Shown: positions 19,610 to 29,241, counted from the stretch's first letter. The stretch is DNA of 64,000 bases from Psychrobacter sp. 72-O-c (GCF_904846605.1 NZ_CAJHBI010000006.1:59872-123871), one strand, 5' to 3'. Program-made: numbers and translations. Notes: generated by a model from the letters alone, not told the origin.

Positions 19610-19718
19610 TTCGTTATTAATATAGCATTGTAACAAGTGGTTTAAAATATTAGTTAAGCGCTTTACGACACATCTTTTCTTAAAATTGTAACCACTTTAA
19701 TGTCATGACCAAAAATAG

Positions 19719-20186
19719 TTAGGCTTTTTTCTTTAGTTCATCAGAAGTCTTGGCAGACGATTGGCGCTTTTTCCATGTCTCATATTTTTTTAGGTCTTTT
19801 TCGACCATTTTTAAACAGAAAGCAATAATTAAGGCGTCATCAATATAGCCAATCACGGGGATAAAGTCTGGAATGATATCAATAGGATTCAGGATATAGA
19901 GTAAACCGACCACCACTGCTGAGATGGTCTTATAAGGCACCTTACGATAATTTCCTTGAGAGTAGTCTTTGACTAGACTCAAAAATAGCACGACATCGGT
20001 GGTAAAGCGCTCAAGTTGAGTACTCTCCTTTAGTTTTTCTTTCAGTTTCTCTTCTTCTTCGATGATGTGTTCGAGATCAGCATCTAATAGTTTTTCATTT
20101 TTTTTGCCGTTGGCCAGCTCTGCTTTTTCATCCTTATGTGGCATCTTGTTACTGAGGTTACTGTCATTCTGCTTTCTATCGCTCAT
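19719..20186 (-). CDS. DUF1232 (YkvA-like) membrane protein
   Basis: A 155-residue protein. The first 60 residues are highly charged and probably coiled coil (HIIEEEEKLKEKLKEST). The DUF1232 core follows at about 95-130 with the hallmark NPIDIIPDFIPVIGYIDDAL, embedded in hydrophobic sequence (TISAVVVGLLYILNP, then ALIIAFCLKMV). The family is widespread and usually membrane-associated; its role is unknown, although some members are linked to stress or cell-envelope functions. The Lys-rich C-terminus faces away from the membrane. The start has an AAGGA ribosome binding site. There are no operon partners. Confidence 0.85.
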   Translation of the reverse strand: MSDRKQNDSNLSNKMPHKDEKAELANGKKNEKLLDADLEHIIEEEEKLKEKLKESTQLERFTTDVVLFLSLVKDYSQGNYRKVPYKTISAVVVGLLYILNPIDIIPDFIPVIGYIDDALIIAFCLKMVEKDLKKYETWKKRQSSAKTSDELKKKA

Positions 20187-20569
20187 TCTGATTGTTCCTT
20201 TTATTATTAATTAGTACGATTAGTTGGTATTGTTAATTTATTATTCACAATAAAAATAAATACTTATGTTAATTGTGTAAGTTCATACTATAGCAAGCGC
20301 AACGGCAAGTACCAAATAGCTTGGTTAGTAATTTGTTGTGCATGGGTAGCGGAAGGTAGCAGCCTTAATTTTCTAGCGTAGCGAAAAAGTAAATAAGGGT
20401 AAAGGTTAGGCAACTATGAATGCTATCTAATACGCTACAATACGGTCTTATAAAGCAGACAGCTGTCCAAAATAAAAGCTATCCAAAATAAATTTTAGCT
20501 CAAAAGCACTCAAAAATAAAAAGTATCTACAATCAAATTAAGACGAAATTTTAAAGGTAATAGTAAGAT
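20187..20569. other. Divergent intergenic region
   Basis: About 380 AT-rich bases separating the DUF1232 gene (minus) from the LD-carboxypeptidase gene (plus). It should hold both promoters. A short direct repeat, TATCCAAAATAAA, occurs near 20465 and 20483. I see no gene or strong hairpin. Confidence 0.4.
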
Positions 20570-21865
20570 ATGCGCTCAACCATACCAGCCTTACAGCACT
20601 CCTTAAAAGACCAAAAAAATATAGAAAAAGAGGCTCAAACCGCTACTGGGCTCAATCGAAGACAGTTTTTACGCCGAGTAGGGGTGAATGCTGGTGCGGG
20701 TCTTCTGGCGGCTCAAAGTATTACTCAGTCGTTAGCCGATACCACTATTGATCAAGATAAAAACACGCAGCTTACCAAAGATGATTGGCCAACGTCATTG
20801 GTTACTGACAGTCCATTATCGCAGGAAGGGTCACAGACGTTATCGCCACAAGCAAATTGTATAGTGCCCAGTATTGAGACACGGCTTTTTGCCAGCTCCA
20901 ACGTGGGTAATAATGATACGCGTAACGAGTTGGCATTAGATCGTATGGCATGTGCAGGCTTCAAGGTAGCCAATCCTACCATCGTTAGTCGGCAATATTT
21001 GCGCTTTGCCGGTACAGATTCGCAGCGGGCTAGTGATCTACAGAATATCGCGACGGGTGCTATAGCTGCTCCTAAACTACTGCTTGGCGTGCGTGGTGGT
21101 TACGGTGCGGTACGTTTATTGCCTATGGTAGATTGGCCAACACTAGGGCGCATCATGCAAGAGCGCGGTACGATATTGGCTGGCTTTAGCGATGTTACTG
21201 CTATCCAGTGTGCGTTACTGGCGCAAGGGGGCATGAGTTCGCTTGCCGCGCCGATGCTCTATAGCGAGTTTGGTAAAACCAAACCGGATCAAGTTAGTTG
21301 CCGCCAGTTTGCGGAAGCACTGAGCAATCCTAATTTAACTATTGATGTGCAAAGCGCAGTATTAACCAGTCAGAAGTTACCGACCATTCTTGCGAGTAAT
21401 GACAGCCAAACACTGACCGGAACGATTTGGGGTGGCAACCTTAGCGTGGTATCAGCGCTGGCGGGCAGTGACTATCTGCCGCGTATTGATGGCGGTATCG
21501 TGTTCTTAGAAGATGTTGGCGAGCAGCCTTACCGGATTGAGCGCATGCTGTATGACTTGTATTTAGCTGGCGTGTTCAAGCGTCAACAAGCCATCGTATT
21601 TGGTGCGTTATCGGGCGCAGGCGAAGACAGCTATGACGCACGTTATGATGTGTCAGTAGTGATTCGCCAACTGCACAAGCTAACCGGATTGCCTATCTAT
21701 AATGGTATGAGCTTTGGTCATATCAGTAAAAAACACAGCTTTCCGCTGGGGGCACGTTGTCAGATTAATCCCAATACAGAAGGCAGCTACAAATTGACTT
21801 TCGCGGATTATCCCACTATTAAAGCAGATGATATTAATGTTGAAGGGTTGTGGCAAAGGTTGTAG
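20570..21865 (+). CDS. LD-carboxypeptidase (S66 family) with Tat-type signal
   Basis: The 431-residue protein belongs to peptidase family S66 (LdcA), which removes the terminal D-alanine from muropeptide tetrapeptides during peptidoglycan recycling. The catalytic elements are visible: the nucleophile Ser in GFSDVTA, the Glu in FLEDVGEQPYRIERML, and the His in MSFGHISKKHSFPLG. The segment GVRGGYGAVRLLP is also typical. The N-terminus is unusual: NRRQFLRRVGVNAGAGLLAA is a twin-arginine signal, so this enzyme should be exported folded to the periplasm. Classical LdcA is cytoplasmic and about 300 residues long; here about 100 extra N-terminal residues precede the conserved core. An envelope-remodelling role is therefore possible. 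Confidence 0.88.
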   Translation: MRSTIPALQHSLKDQKNIEKEAQTATGLNRRQFLRRVGVNAGAGLLAAQSITQSLADTTIDQDKNTQLTKDDWPTSLVTDSPLSQEGSQTLSPQANCIVPSIETRLFASSNVGNNDTRNELALDRMACAGFKVANPTIVSRQYLRFAGTDSQRASDLQNIATGAIAAPKLLLGVRGGYGAVRLLPMVDWPTLGRIMQERGTILAGFSDVTAIQCALLAQGGMSSLAAPMLYSEFGKTKPDQVSCRQFAEALSNPNLTIDVQSAVLTSQKLPTILASNDSQTLTGTIWGGNLSVVSALAGSDYLPRIDGGIVFLEDVGEQPYRIERMLYDLYLAGVFKRQQAIVFGALSGAGEDSYDARYDVSVVIRQLHKLTGLPIYNGMSFGHISKKHSFPLGARCQINPNTEGSYKLTFADYPTIKADDINVEGLWQRL

Positions 21866-21876
21866 GCAAAGGTAAC

Positions 21877-21908
21877 AAATGAGCCACTCAAAGTAGCTCA
21901 TTTTCTTA
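21877..21908. terminator. Terminator between LD-carboxypeptidase and DUF3100 genes
   Basis: AAATGAGC (21877-21884) pairs with GCTCATTT (21896-21903), with an inner ACT/AGT pairing, followed by TTCTT. It lies between two convergent stop codons. Confidence 0.65.
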
Positions 21909-21958
21909 ATAAATTTTTATCCTAAATCTGATTCGCTATAGTTTGATATAAAAATCCT

Positions 21959-23275
21959 TTACAGCATAACTTGTGCAATCATAGCCGACCCTAAAAAAGT
22001 ACCTGTAAAGGTGAGTATGGCAACCACTGCAATTTTAAAACCAGACTTTTTAAATAAATTTACTTCCATCTGCGAGATTGCAAATCCTGCATAAGCAAGC
22101 ACAGGGGTAATTAGTTGTAGGACTCCAAGCTTTTCTGTTTCTACTGAGACGTATTCACTCATTGGAAATTGTGGTAAGGATATTAAAATAGCCACGATTG
22201 ATATCCAAGCAATAGCGGGAACATTAATAGGGATAACTTGTTTTAATAGAATTCCAACGATGCAACAAGCAAATAGAATCAACATAGCAGGTAGAGCAGA
22301 AATTGGATTAACACCCTGTCCAACCCAATTACTCAATAGCAGTACGACGCATATAACGGCTAACAGAATAAAAGACTGTTTTACCGATAAGATAGATTGC
22401 TCTGGTATGCCGGCGCCAAAATCTGTTTGGGTAACGGTGTTAGTATTTTTGTTCTTTTTGAACTTACTAGTGACTTTGTATAAAAACTCTGTAACTGGAA
22501 GAGCAATAAATAAGCTAACGAACAGTCCTGTGGCATAAGTTAACAGATTGGAGGTCGCTGCAAATGCAGTAATAGTCTCCTCTTGAGCAGGCACAGTTTC
22601 CGCCAGTGCTGCCGAACAGGCACCCATCATACTACCACTACCGATACCACAAGCCATTGCTAGCGCACGAATATCCATAATATCCATAGAGGCAATAATA
22701 CCGGCCATTAATGAGAAATAAATTGCTCCGAATAACGTGCCCATTACGTAAACACCCATGACACCCATACCTTCGGCGCTCTGAAGTCCGTATTTGTCCG
22801 CGATTAAAGCAATGTTGGGTTCACGAGCGACCGAGTGAGTGGCACCGATAGCTTCTCGTCCCATGCCAAATACTAATACCGCAACGGGTAAGGCAATAAG
22901 GGCAGTAGCTACATTACCTAATTCTTGTAAAAGTAACGCAGGACCTGCGGCAATTATTTCTTCAACTTTAGGACCGACACCCACTCCGAATTTAGCAATA
23001 AAAGGCATGATACTTAAAAGAACAGCGTAGCTGGCAAATTTTGCTCGATCTTTAGAGATGACCGCTTTCATTGAGGGTATAACGTTGGGGTTTAACAAAA
23101 TCGCAAAAATGAATGCGTATAGTAAAGGTAGTAATACTAATGTACCGATACCAATAGGAATTTTAATGATGCCTATCCATTCTGCAATTAGTGACACAAC
23201 AATCACGAGTAAATGTAGCTTCCAATCAAATAAGTGCTTAGTCATCGTACTGGATAGCACACTGGTATTATTCAT
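21959..23275 (-). CDS. DUF3100 integral membrane protein (putative transporter)
   Basis: A 438-residue polytopic protein with about 11-12 hydrophobic segments, fitting the DUF3100 family. Recognisable stretches include VVSLIAEWIGIIKIPIGIGT, the conserved GMGREAIGATHSVAREPN loop and GIGSGSMMGACSAALAE. The last two are small-residue-rich segments that might line a substrate path. DUF3100 genes are often found beside M20 amidohydrolases, as here: the amidohydrolase lies immediately upstream (52-base gap, same strand), and each gene has its own strong AAGGA-type ribosome binding site. The pair probably imports and hydrolyses an N-acyl or amide-linked compound, or exports its product. This role is inferred from context, not shown. 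Confidence 0.8.
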   Translation of the reverse strand: MNNTSVLSSTMTKHLFDWKLHLLVIVVSLIAEWIGIIKIPIGIGTLVLLPLLYAFIFAILLNPNVIPSMKAVISKDRAKFASYAVLLSIMPFIAKFGVGVGPKVEEIIAAGPALLLQELGNVATALIALPVAVLVFGMGREAIGATHSVAREPNIALIADKYGLQSAEGMGVMGVYVMGTLFGAIYFSLMAGIIASMDIMDIRALAMACGIGSGSMMGACSAALAETVPAQEETITAFAATSNLLTYATGLFVSLFIALPVTEFLYKVTSKFKKNKNTNTVTQTDFGAGIPEQSILSVKQSFILLAVICVVLLLSNWVGQGVNPISALPAMLILFACCIVGILLKQVIPINVPAIAWISIVAILISLPQFPMSEYVSVETEKLGVLQLITPVLAYAGFAISQMEVNLFKKSGFKIAVVAILTFTGTFLGSAMIAQVML

Positions 23276-23327
23276 AACAATTCCTTTTGTATATCGATAT
23301 TACCGTACACTTTAATCACTTGCTTTA

Positions 23328-24488
23328 CTAACGACTTTTTGGTAACTCAGACTCTATTAAAGAAACCCACACCTTAATACCGGTCTCAATGGCATCATCG
23401 TTAAAGTCATAGGACGCGTTATGCAAGGGTTTAGAAGGGGTGTTGCCGTCAACGCCCAACCAAAAATAAGCGCCTTTAACCACTTGACTCATGAATGAAA
23501 AGTCCTCAGAAGCCATTGAGGGCTCTACATCAGTCTTTACCTTATCAGCGCCCAGCACTTTGGTAGCAGCTTCTTTAATTTCAAGATAGGCCTGACTGTC
23601 ATTAGTGGTTACTGGATAGCGTATATGGTAATCCATCTCGCCCGTGACCCCATATAAAGGCGGTAAAGCTGTAACCATTTCTTTGAGCATATCCTGCATG
23701 GACTGACGTACGTCCATATCAAAACTACGAACCGTGCCTTTTAGAATCGCATAATCAGGAATGACATTGGTAGTATCGCCGCTATTCATCTGCGTCACGC
23801 TAATGACACCTGATTTGAGTGGAGATATTCGGCGAGAGATGATGGACTGAATGTTCGTAATCAATGCCGCTCCTGCTGCAATGGGATCAGCCCCTAAATG
23901 TGGCATAGCTGCATGCGTGCCTTTACCCGTTAGAGTAATCTCAAAAGTATCAAAAGACGCCATCATAGGTCCATTGTTGACGGCAATTTCTCCTACAGGT
24001 AGTCCTGGCCAATTATGTAGTCCATAAACCGCATCCATAGGAAACTTGTCAAACAAACCATCGTCAATCATTGCCTTCGCACCGCCTAAAACCTCTTCAG
24101 CAGGTTGAAATATAAAGTGAATCGTTCCGTCAAAGTTCTTGTGTTGGCTTAGATGTTTTGCTGTACCTAGTAGGACTGAAGTGTGACCATCATGACCACA
24201 GGCGTGCATACAGTTTTCGTGGGTGGATTTATAATCAACATCGCTTTGCTCTTTAATTGGTAAAGCATCGATATCAGCTCGTAGTCCAATAGTGGGGCCT
24301 GAGCCGTTCTTAAGCGTACCGACAACCCCCGTACCGCCCAGTCCTTGATGCACTTCAATCCCAAAAGATTGTAGTTTGTCGATAATAAACGATGAGGTCT
24401 TAAATTCTTTAAAACCCAGCTCGGGCTGGCTGTGAATCTGTTTGCGCCACTGTTTGACTTCATCTAGTAGTACTTCATTAACTAACAT
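23328..24488 (-). CDS. M20 family amidohydrolase (hippurate hydrolase / N-acyl-amino-acid hydrolase type)
   Basis: A 386-residue soluble metalloenzyme of the M20D (HipO/IAA-amido hydrolase) group, expected to cleave N-acyl amino acids in the cytoplasm. The metal-binding motifs are in place: MHACGHDGHTSVLLGTA, FQPAEEVLGGAKAMI, and the C-terminal ASEDFSFM segment with a later His in KPLHNASYDF. The dimerisation-domain landmarks HNWPGLPVGEIAVNNGPMM and GTHAAMPHLGADPI are typical. It begins with an AGGAGAA ribosome binding site and is the first gene of a two-gene unit with the DUF3100 protein. The substrate is not identifiable; hippurate-like conjugates are candidates. Confidence 0.93.
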   Translation of the reverse strand: MLVNEVLLDEVKQWRKQIHSQPELGFKEFKTSSFIIDKLQSFGIEVHQGLGGTGVVGTLKNGSGPTIGLRADIDALPIKEQSDVDYKSTHENCMHACGHDGHTSVLLGTAKHLSQHKNFDGTIHFIFQPAEEVLGGAKAMIDDGLFDKFPMDAVYGLHNWPGLPVGEIAVNNGPMMASFDTFEITLTGKGTHAAMPHLGADPIAAGAALITNIQSIISRRISPLKSGVISVTQMNSGDTTNVIPDYAILKGTVRSFDMDVRQSMQDMLKEMVTALPPLYGVTGEMDYHIRYPVTTNDSQAYLEIKEAATKVLGADKVKTDVEPSMASEDFSFMSQVVKGAYFWLGVDGNTPSKPLHNASYDFNDDAIETGIKVWVSLIESELPKSR

Positions 24489-24818
24489 TTCTTTTCTCCT
24501 TCGAGAGTGTTTAGTGATAAGTAGTGGGTGAAAATGAGGTGTATTATCAGTCCTTTATTACACCACCAGCCAAACCTTTAGTTTATTTATGACGGAATAT
24601 ATGTATGCTTTATAATTTTTCCTAAGACGTTGCTTCAATTCCTCTTATCTATTTCGATTTAGTGAATATGGCAGCGGGTTTCGTGACAAATAGCTGTGGC
24701 TTGATGTTGATTCCATTTATAAGTAAACCATTTAAATTCAATGGTCTGTTCATCCTATGTCCGTTTATCTAAAGCATGTCGATAACTCTTTTGACTAAGG
24801 GTTATGTTCAGTCTAGCA

Positions 24819-24837
24819 CTGATTGAGACTCAATCAG
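24819..24837. promoter_or_regulatory. 19-base palindrome, candidate operator
   Basis: CTGATTGAGACTCAATCAG is a perfect 9-bp inverted repeat around a single central A. It lies in the divergent region, about 330 bases before the amidohydrolase start and about 420 before the regulator start. The size and symmetry suit a dimeric regulator; which one is unknown. Confidence 0.5.
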
Positions 24838-25065
24838 AGTTATTACTAGAATCACGTTATAACTAACATTGATTCATTCCTGTGGCAAAGTGAGATGGCT
24901 ATTTTTTTGTTTAAGGCTTAACAAGGAGCGCAGCGTTACGATTGTGGCATGACAGGTCTTATCAAGTATTGGCTTAGCGAATAGGGGTTCGTAGCTTTTC
25001 GATAGGGCAGGGTTATCAGACAGTTGCGGGTGTAGCGCAGCACACCTTCACATTTTTGAGCGGTG

Positions 25066-25171
25066 TTAGGAATACTTTGATTGGGTATTAGGATTAGCTG
25101 ACGCTTGAGCATCCGCTTGAAATTCTGACGTTTCCTTACCTGCGTGCAGAGCATATAAACAGTCAGCACAC
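25066..25171 (-). pseudogene. Degenerate C-terminal tail of a tyrosine integrase (relic 1)
   Basis: Translating the minus strand in one frame gives RKCADCLYALHAGKETSE, then FQADAQASANPN, ending at a TAA at 25066-25068. This aligns with the C-terminal tail of the integrase relic at 30.7 kb (KWANYLDSLRRGKETIE, FRADAQTQADP). Substitutions such as W to C and Y to C, a stop just upstream, and no sign of the catalytic domain show advanced decay. It marks one edge of a former integrated element. Confidence 0.7.
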
Positions 25172-25260
25172 TTCCGTTAAGGTACTCTTTAGTTTTGCAT
25201 TCTATAGCGGTTTGGCACTATCATCTACTCTAGCAATCAATTTTTTAGAATGAGGCAAGG

Positions 25261-28107
25261 ATGCTGATTTTGAAGACAAAGATCAATCGACCACAGTTAC
25301 AGCAGGTTAGGTTGCTACAGCGGCCTAGATTGTTGAAACAGTTGCTTGATGACACCAGTCGGTTAGTTTTGATACAAGCGGCAGCAGGGTATGGAAAAAC
25401 GACTGTGATGGTCCAACTGAGCGAGCAGCTAGCAGAGAATAACATCGCTGTTGGATGGCTGACCTTAGATGACGACGACAACGATCCTATACGCTTATAT
25501 CAGTACTTATGGTCAGTATTGACACAGCTCCCTGATTCGCAGTCGTTAACGGAAGATAGGGTGACGAAAAATCATATTCATCATCTGCTTTCTCAACTCG
25601 ATACCCCATCCAAATACACGTTGTTTATTGATGAGCTAGAGGTATTAACCAATCCTGCCAGTCTAAATTTAATATGGTGGCTCTACCTTTTTTTGCCTGC
25701 TAACCACCATCTAGTACTTGCTTCACGTACATACCCAGACTGGTCACTCGCGAAGGACGAGCTACAAGGACTGGTACGGACTGTTAGAGCAAATGAGTTG
25801 AGGTTATCATCACCTGATACCGACGCATTACAACAATATTTGCAAAATAACTTTATCCAAAACACCAGTCTTACTCCTTATATGGCGGCTAATCAAATAT
25901 TATTAGAGCGCTCTGCAACTACTGAAAGCAAATCGACTTTGATTGATGACAAGCTAGTCTCCATGCTCATAGAAAAGACCGAGGGCTGGTTAACGGGTAT
26001 ACAACTGATTACTCTGTATTGTAAAAATGAGACAGACCTATATCAACTCGTTCACCAAGTAAGTGGAGCGCAGCGCCAAATAGCTGATTTTTTAGCTGAG
26101 CAAGTGTTCCTACAGTGTGATGACTATATTCAAAATTTCTTATTAAACATTAGTGTGTTGAGAAAAATAAACGCTAGTTTATGTCAGGCTCTAACAGGAG
26201 TAACTGATGCACAGCTCTTACTAAAAAATCTTAGTCAACAAGGGCTGTTTATTCAAGCTATAGATGATCAATATCAATGGTTTCGTATACATCAGTTGAT
26301 GAGACAGTTTTTACAGACGAGATTGCAAAATCAAGATGAAAAAAGGTATTGGGCAGCACAGACTGAGGCAGCTGAATGGTACCAAGAACACGATATGTTT
26401 CTAGAAGCTATTTATCATGCACAAGTAATCGGTGACAAAGACTTGGTCTTATCAACTTTAACAGTAGTTAGTCATGACTTAATACTTGAAGGGCGTCTCT
26501 ACAGTTTATTGGAGCTAACCGACTCCTTATCTGATAAACAACTATACCAACACCCAGCCTTATTATACGACTTGATTTGGGGTTTAATTCTTTCTCGCCA
26601 GCATCGCAAGGCTGCGCATTACATACAAGTGCTGGAGCAAGAGAAGCTGTATCTGTTACATAAGGATAAGCAGATATCTATTAGCCACCAAGACAAACAA
26701 TTAGGATTATCAGCAATGACCGCGTTTATTGCTGATGATTTACCTAGGTCGTATCAACTGGCGCAAACGGGTCTTCAACAACTGAGTTCAGACGCCTATT
26801 TTTTTAGAGCACCACTCTTAGCCATATGTGCTTTATATCAACTTTGTCGAGGGAATATAGAAGATGCCCGTTCATTCATCTTGCAGTCTAGAGCACTTTA
26901 TATTAAGGATGATAACCCTTACGGTCTAACGTATATAGATAGTATTGATGCTACATGCGATAGATTATTAGGGGATATACCAGCAGCTACCAAAAAATTT
27001 CAGCGCATTGGTATCAGTCCGGAATATGCTCAGCTAGGCACTAACGATAGCAATCGCAATATGATGCTTAGTGTTGCAAGTAGTATGAAGGCAGATTTTT
27101 ATTATGAACTCAATCGTATTGAAGAGGCTAAACAAGCCTTGATGGATTTTGACCAGGGTGAAAATATGGTCATTGCCGATATGATTATTGTAGGATTTTT
27201 GACAGAGCTAAGGCTAGGGGGTTTAACAAAGGAAAATGATCGCTATCAACATATATCAAAGGCCAATAGCAAAGCGGATGAATGGTCGCTTACTCGGCTA
27301 CCTAAAGATATACAACGGTGGTTAAAGGAGCAAGAGTTAAAGCGTTCGATGCCACTAGCTGGTACTGTTAAACACGACAAGGAAAGTAGTAGGCCATTTT
27401 ATAAACTAAAAATAGATATTGAGCAGCCCGAATTTTTGACATTGGCTGAATTATTGACTGGATTAGATTTATTGCCGTATCGTACTGCTATTTTTTTAGG
27501 TAGTAGCCAGCAGATAGATGAGGTAATAGTAGGTTTGAATCGACTTTTAAAGTCTGAGTTACCATTTGTATTACGTAACGCTCGTATCAGGTTATTGCTC
27601 GCGATGGCATATCATGTTCTAGGTCAGTACCTTCTTTCTTATGCTGCACTAATAGAGGCTCTTGAAAAGTTTCGCTCAACGCAATCACATCGTATTATTC
27701 TTGACGAACATCCTTTGCTTTTTATGCTGTTGCAAGAGCTTCACGACTATCAAGGGAATGAGATGATAGTATCGTCTGATATACGTAGCTATATAGGAAC
27801 ACTATTAACAATTAGCGGCTATAACAATGAGGTAGGTAGTTTAGCTTCTAAAGATCAACAAAATGATATAGCGCTATTAACTGGTGATAATGATAATAAG
27901 CAAGATAACAAACTTGTTTTGTCGGAACGAGAGATTGAAATCTTATTACTGGTTGAACAAGGGTTAAGTGATAGTCAGATAGCTGATAGGGTGTTTTTAT
28001 CTATTCATACCGTAAAATGGCACTTGCGTAATATATATCATAAGCTGCAAGTACGCTCCCGAACACAAGCAGTTGCGGAAGCGCGCCAGCAGCATATTCT
28101 AGAATAG
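25261..28107 (+). CDS. LuxR family MalT/LAL-type ATP-dependent transcriptional activator
   Basis: A 948-residue regulator of the LAL (large ATP-binding LuxR) class. The N-terminus has the P-loop QAAAGYGKTTV (about residues 39-49) and Walker B LFIDELEVL of a STAND NTPase. It continues with a winged-helix and long helical repeat region resembling MalT (about 300-860). The C-terminal LuxR helix-turn-helix is clear: LSEREIEILLLVEQGLSDSQ, then IHTVKWHLRNIYHKL. Such proteins bind an effector and ATP, oligomerise, and activate nearby catabolic genes. Likely targets are the adjacent SDR and cupin genes and perhaps the divergent amidohydrolase/DUF3100 pair. The effector is unknown. It begins about 90 bases beyond an integrase relic and reads more AT-rich than the housekeeping genes, consistent with acquisition. 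Confidence 0.92.
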   Translation: MLILKTKINRPQLQQVRLLQRPRLLKQLLDDTSRLVLIQAAAGYGKTTVMVQLSEQLAENNIAVGWLTLDDDDNDPIRLYQYLWSVLTQLPDSQSLTEDRVTKNHIHHLLSQLDTPSKYTLFIDELEVLTNPASLNLIWWLYLFLPANHHLVLASRTYPDWSLAKDELQGLVRTVRANELRLSSPDTDALQQYLQNNFIQNTSLTPYMAANQILLERSATTESKSTLIDDKLVSMLIEKTEGWLTGIQLITLYCKNETDLYQLVHQVSGAQRQIADFLAEQVFLQCDDYIQNFLLNISVLRKINASLCQALTGVTDAQLLLKNLSQQGLFIQAIDDQYQWFRIHQLMRQFLQTRLQNQDEKRYWAAQTEAAEWYQEHDMFLEAIYHAQVIGDKDLVLSTLTVVSHDLILEGRLYSLLELTDSLSDKQLYQHPALLYDLIWGLILSRQHRKAAHYIQVLEQEKLYLLHKDKQISISHQDKQLGLSAMTAFIADDLPRSYQLAQTGLQQLSSDAYFFRAPLLAICALYQLCRGNIEDARSFILQSRALYIKDDNPYGLTYIDSIDATCDRLLGDIPAATKKFQRIGISPEYAQLGTNDSNRNMMLSVASSMKADFYYELNRIEEAKQALMDFDQGENMVIADMIIVGFLTELRLGGLTKENDRYQHISKANSKADEWSLTRLPKDIQRWLKEQELKRSMPLAGTVKHDKESSRPFYKLKIDIEQPEFLTLAELLTGLDLLPYRTAIFLGSSQQIDEVIVGLNRLLKSELPFVLRNARIRLLLAMAYHVLGQYLLSYAALIEALEKFRSTQSHRIILDEHPLLFMLLQELHDYQGNEMIVSSDIRSYIGTLLTISGYNNEVGSLASKDQQNDIALLTGDNDNKQDNKLVLSEREIEILLLVEQGLSDSQIADRVFLSIHTVKWHLRNIYHKLQVRSRTQAVAEARQQHILE

Positions 28108-28161
28108 GCCAAGAACTATTATGCTGGAGCCTATTTAGTGTCTGCCATGTTTTTCTGCGTG

Positions 28162-28905
28162 TTAGCTAACAGAGTAGCCGCCATCAACGTTTACTATCGT
28201 GCCTGTGATCCAGCTCGCCGCATCAGATGCCAAGAACAAAACCACATTAGCTACTTCTTCTGGATTACCAAACCTTGCTAATGGGGTTCGTGCCAAAATT
28301 CCATCAGTGAAACCTTCTAGTACCTTTAGCTGTTGAATCATAGGCGTGTCAATCCAGCCAGGAGCAACAGCATTGACACGAACTTTATCTTTAGCAAGAT
28401 AGATAGCATGAGATTTAGTCAGCTGATCAATCGCACCCTTGGACGATGCATAAGCAGGGGTAAGTTGTGAGCCAAAGATAGCATACATTGAAGAGACATT
28501 AATAATAGAGCCGCTATCTGATTTTGCCAATAGTGGAGCCGCACATTCACTGATATGAAACACTGCGGTTAGATTGATATCGATAACCTTTTTAAAAGTG
28601 GGTAACTCATGTTCTGTCATGGTCCCGATGCCTGCACCATTGAAAAGCACATCAAGTTTATCCAGACTGGTAAAAAACTCTTTTACTTTGTCTTCATCAG
28701 TAACATCCAATTCTAAAAGCTCAATATCCAAATGCTCTGGATACTCTGCCTCTTCACTATTTAGGCCTAATGCCCATACTTTAGCGCCCTTTTCTGCAAA
28801 GGCAGTAGCGACAGCTTGTCCAATTCCTGATGTTGCTCCAGTGACCACGGCAACTTTGTTAGCAAATAAATCCTTCGAAAATGTATTTGATGCTTGCGTA
28901 TCCAT
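28162..28905 (-). CDS. SDR family NAD(P)-dependent oxidoreductase (classical)
   Basis: A 247-residue classical short-chain dehydrogenase. The cofactor motif is TGATSGIGQAVA (about 20-31), followed by NGAG (NNAG variant) at about 90. The catalytic Ser-Tyr-Lys is seen in NVSSMYAIFG and TPAYASSKGA. The C-terminal PGWIDTPM loop and SDAASWITGTIVNVDGGYS tail are standard. An acidic residue pattern after beta-2 is not clear enough to decide NAD versus NADP. It is convergent with the LAL regulator and divergent from the cupin gene; the roughly 335-base gap upstream probably carries both promoters. Oxidation of a secondary alcohol or reduction of a ketone is expected, with the substrate unknown. Confidence 0.92.
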   Translation of the reverse strand: MDTQASNTFSKDLFANKVAVVTGATSGIGQAVATAFAEKGAKVWALGLNSEEAEYPEHLDIELLELDVTDEDKVKEFFTSLDKLDVLFNGAGIGTMTEHELPTFKKVIDINLTAVFHISECAAPLLAKSDSGSIINVSSMYAIFGSQLTPAYASSKGAIDQLTKSHAIYLAKDKVRVNAVAPGWIDTPMIQQLKVLEGFTDGILARTPLARFGNPEEVANVVLFLASDAASWITGTIVNVDGGYSVS

Positions 28906-29241
28906 ACGATAAATTCCTTTTATTAAAAATATCTAGTTAAAGCAACAGATTGGATCTGTTGGTGCATAGTCTTGATTCTATTCTAACAACCATCACACCA
29001 TTCAAAATTAGCATAAATTTTTACTGTAAAAGACTGGTTTGTTTCAGTATTAGTCTGGCAAAAACCATTCTTTTGAGTGGTTGGCAAGGTGTTTAAGATA
29101 GATATACTAATAAAGTATCAGCAAGTAGGCTCAAAACTAATAGCAATCTAACTGTATGTTTAGGCTGTACTTGTTCATGACTAGCCAGCGTTTGAAGGAT
29201 ATCGACGCTGGCTTTAAACCCTCAGCAAAAGGAATTGTATT
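28906..29241. other. Divergent promoter region of the SDR and cupin genes
   Basis: About 335 bases between two divergent genes of the regulator-linked cluster. It contains a near-perfect inverted repeat AACCATTC (29063-29070) and GAGTGGTT (29075-29082) with a 4-base centre, a possible regulator site. Both flanking genes have AAGGAATT ribosome binding sites. Confidence 0.45.

Larger units (their letters stand above)
24489..25260. other. Intergenic region with operator-like palindrome and integrase relic
   Basis: About 770 bases between the divergent amidohydrolase and LuxR-type regulator genes. It contains a palindrome at 24819-24837 and a degenerate integrase tail at 25066-25171 (both listed separately). 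The rest is AT-rich and shows no intact ORF. Confidence 0.5.

Noticed and set aside
24936..25169. 77-residue minus-strand ORF
   Set aside because: It reads a wrong frame through the integrase relic; the homologous frame is the one giving GKETSEFQADAQ, so this ORF is spurious.
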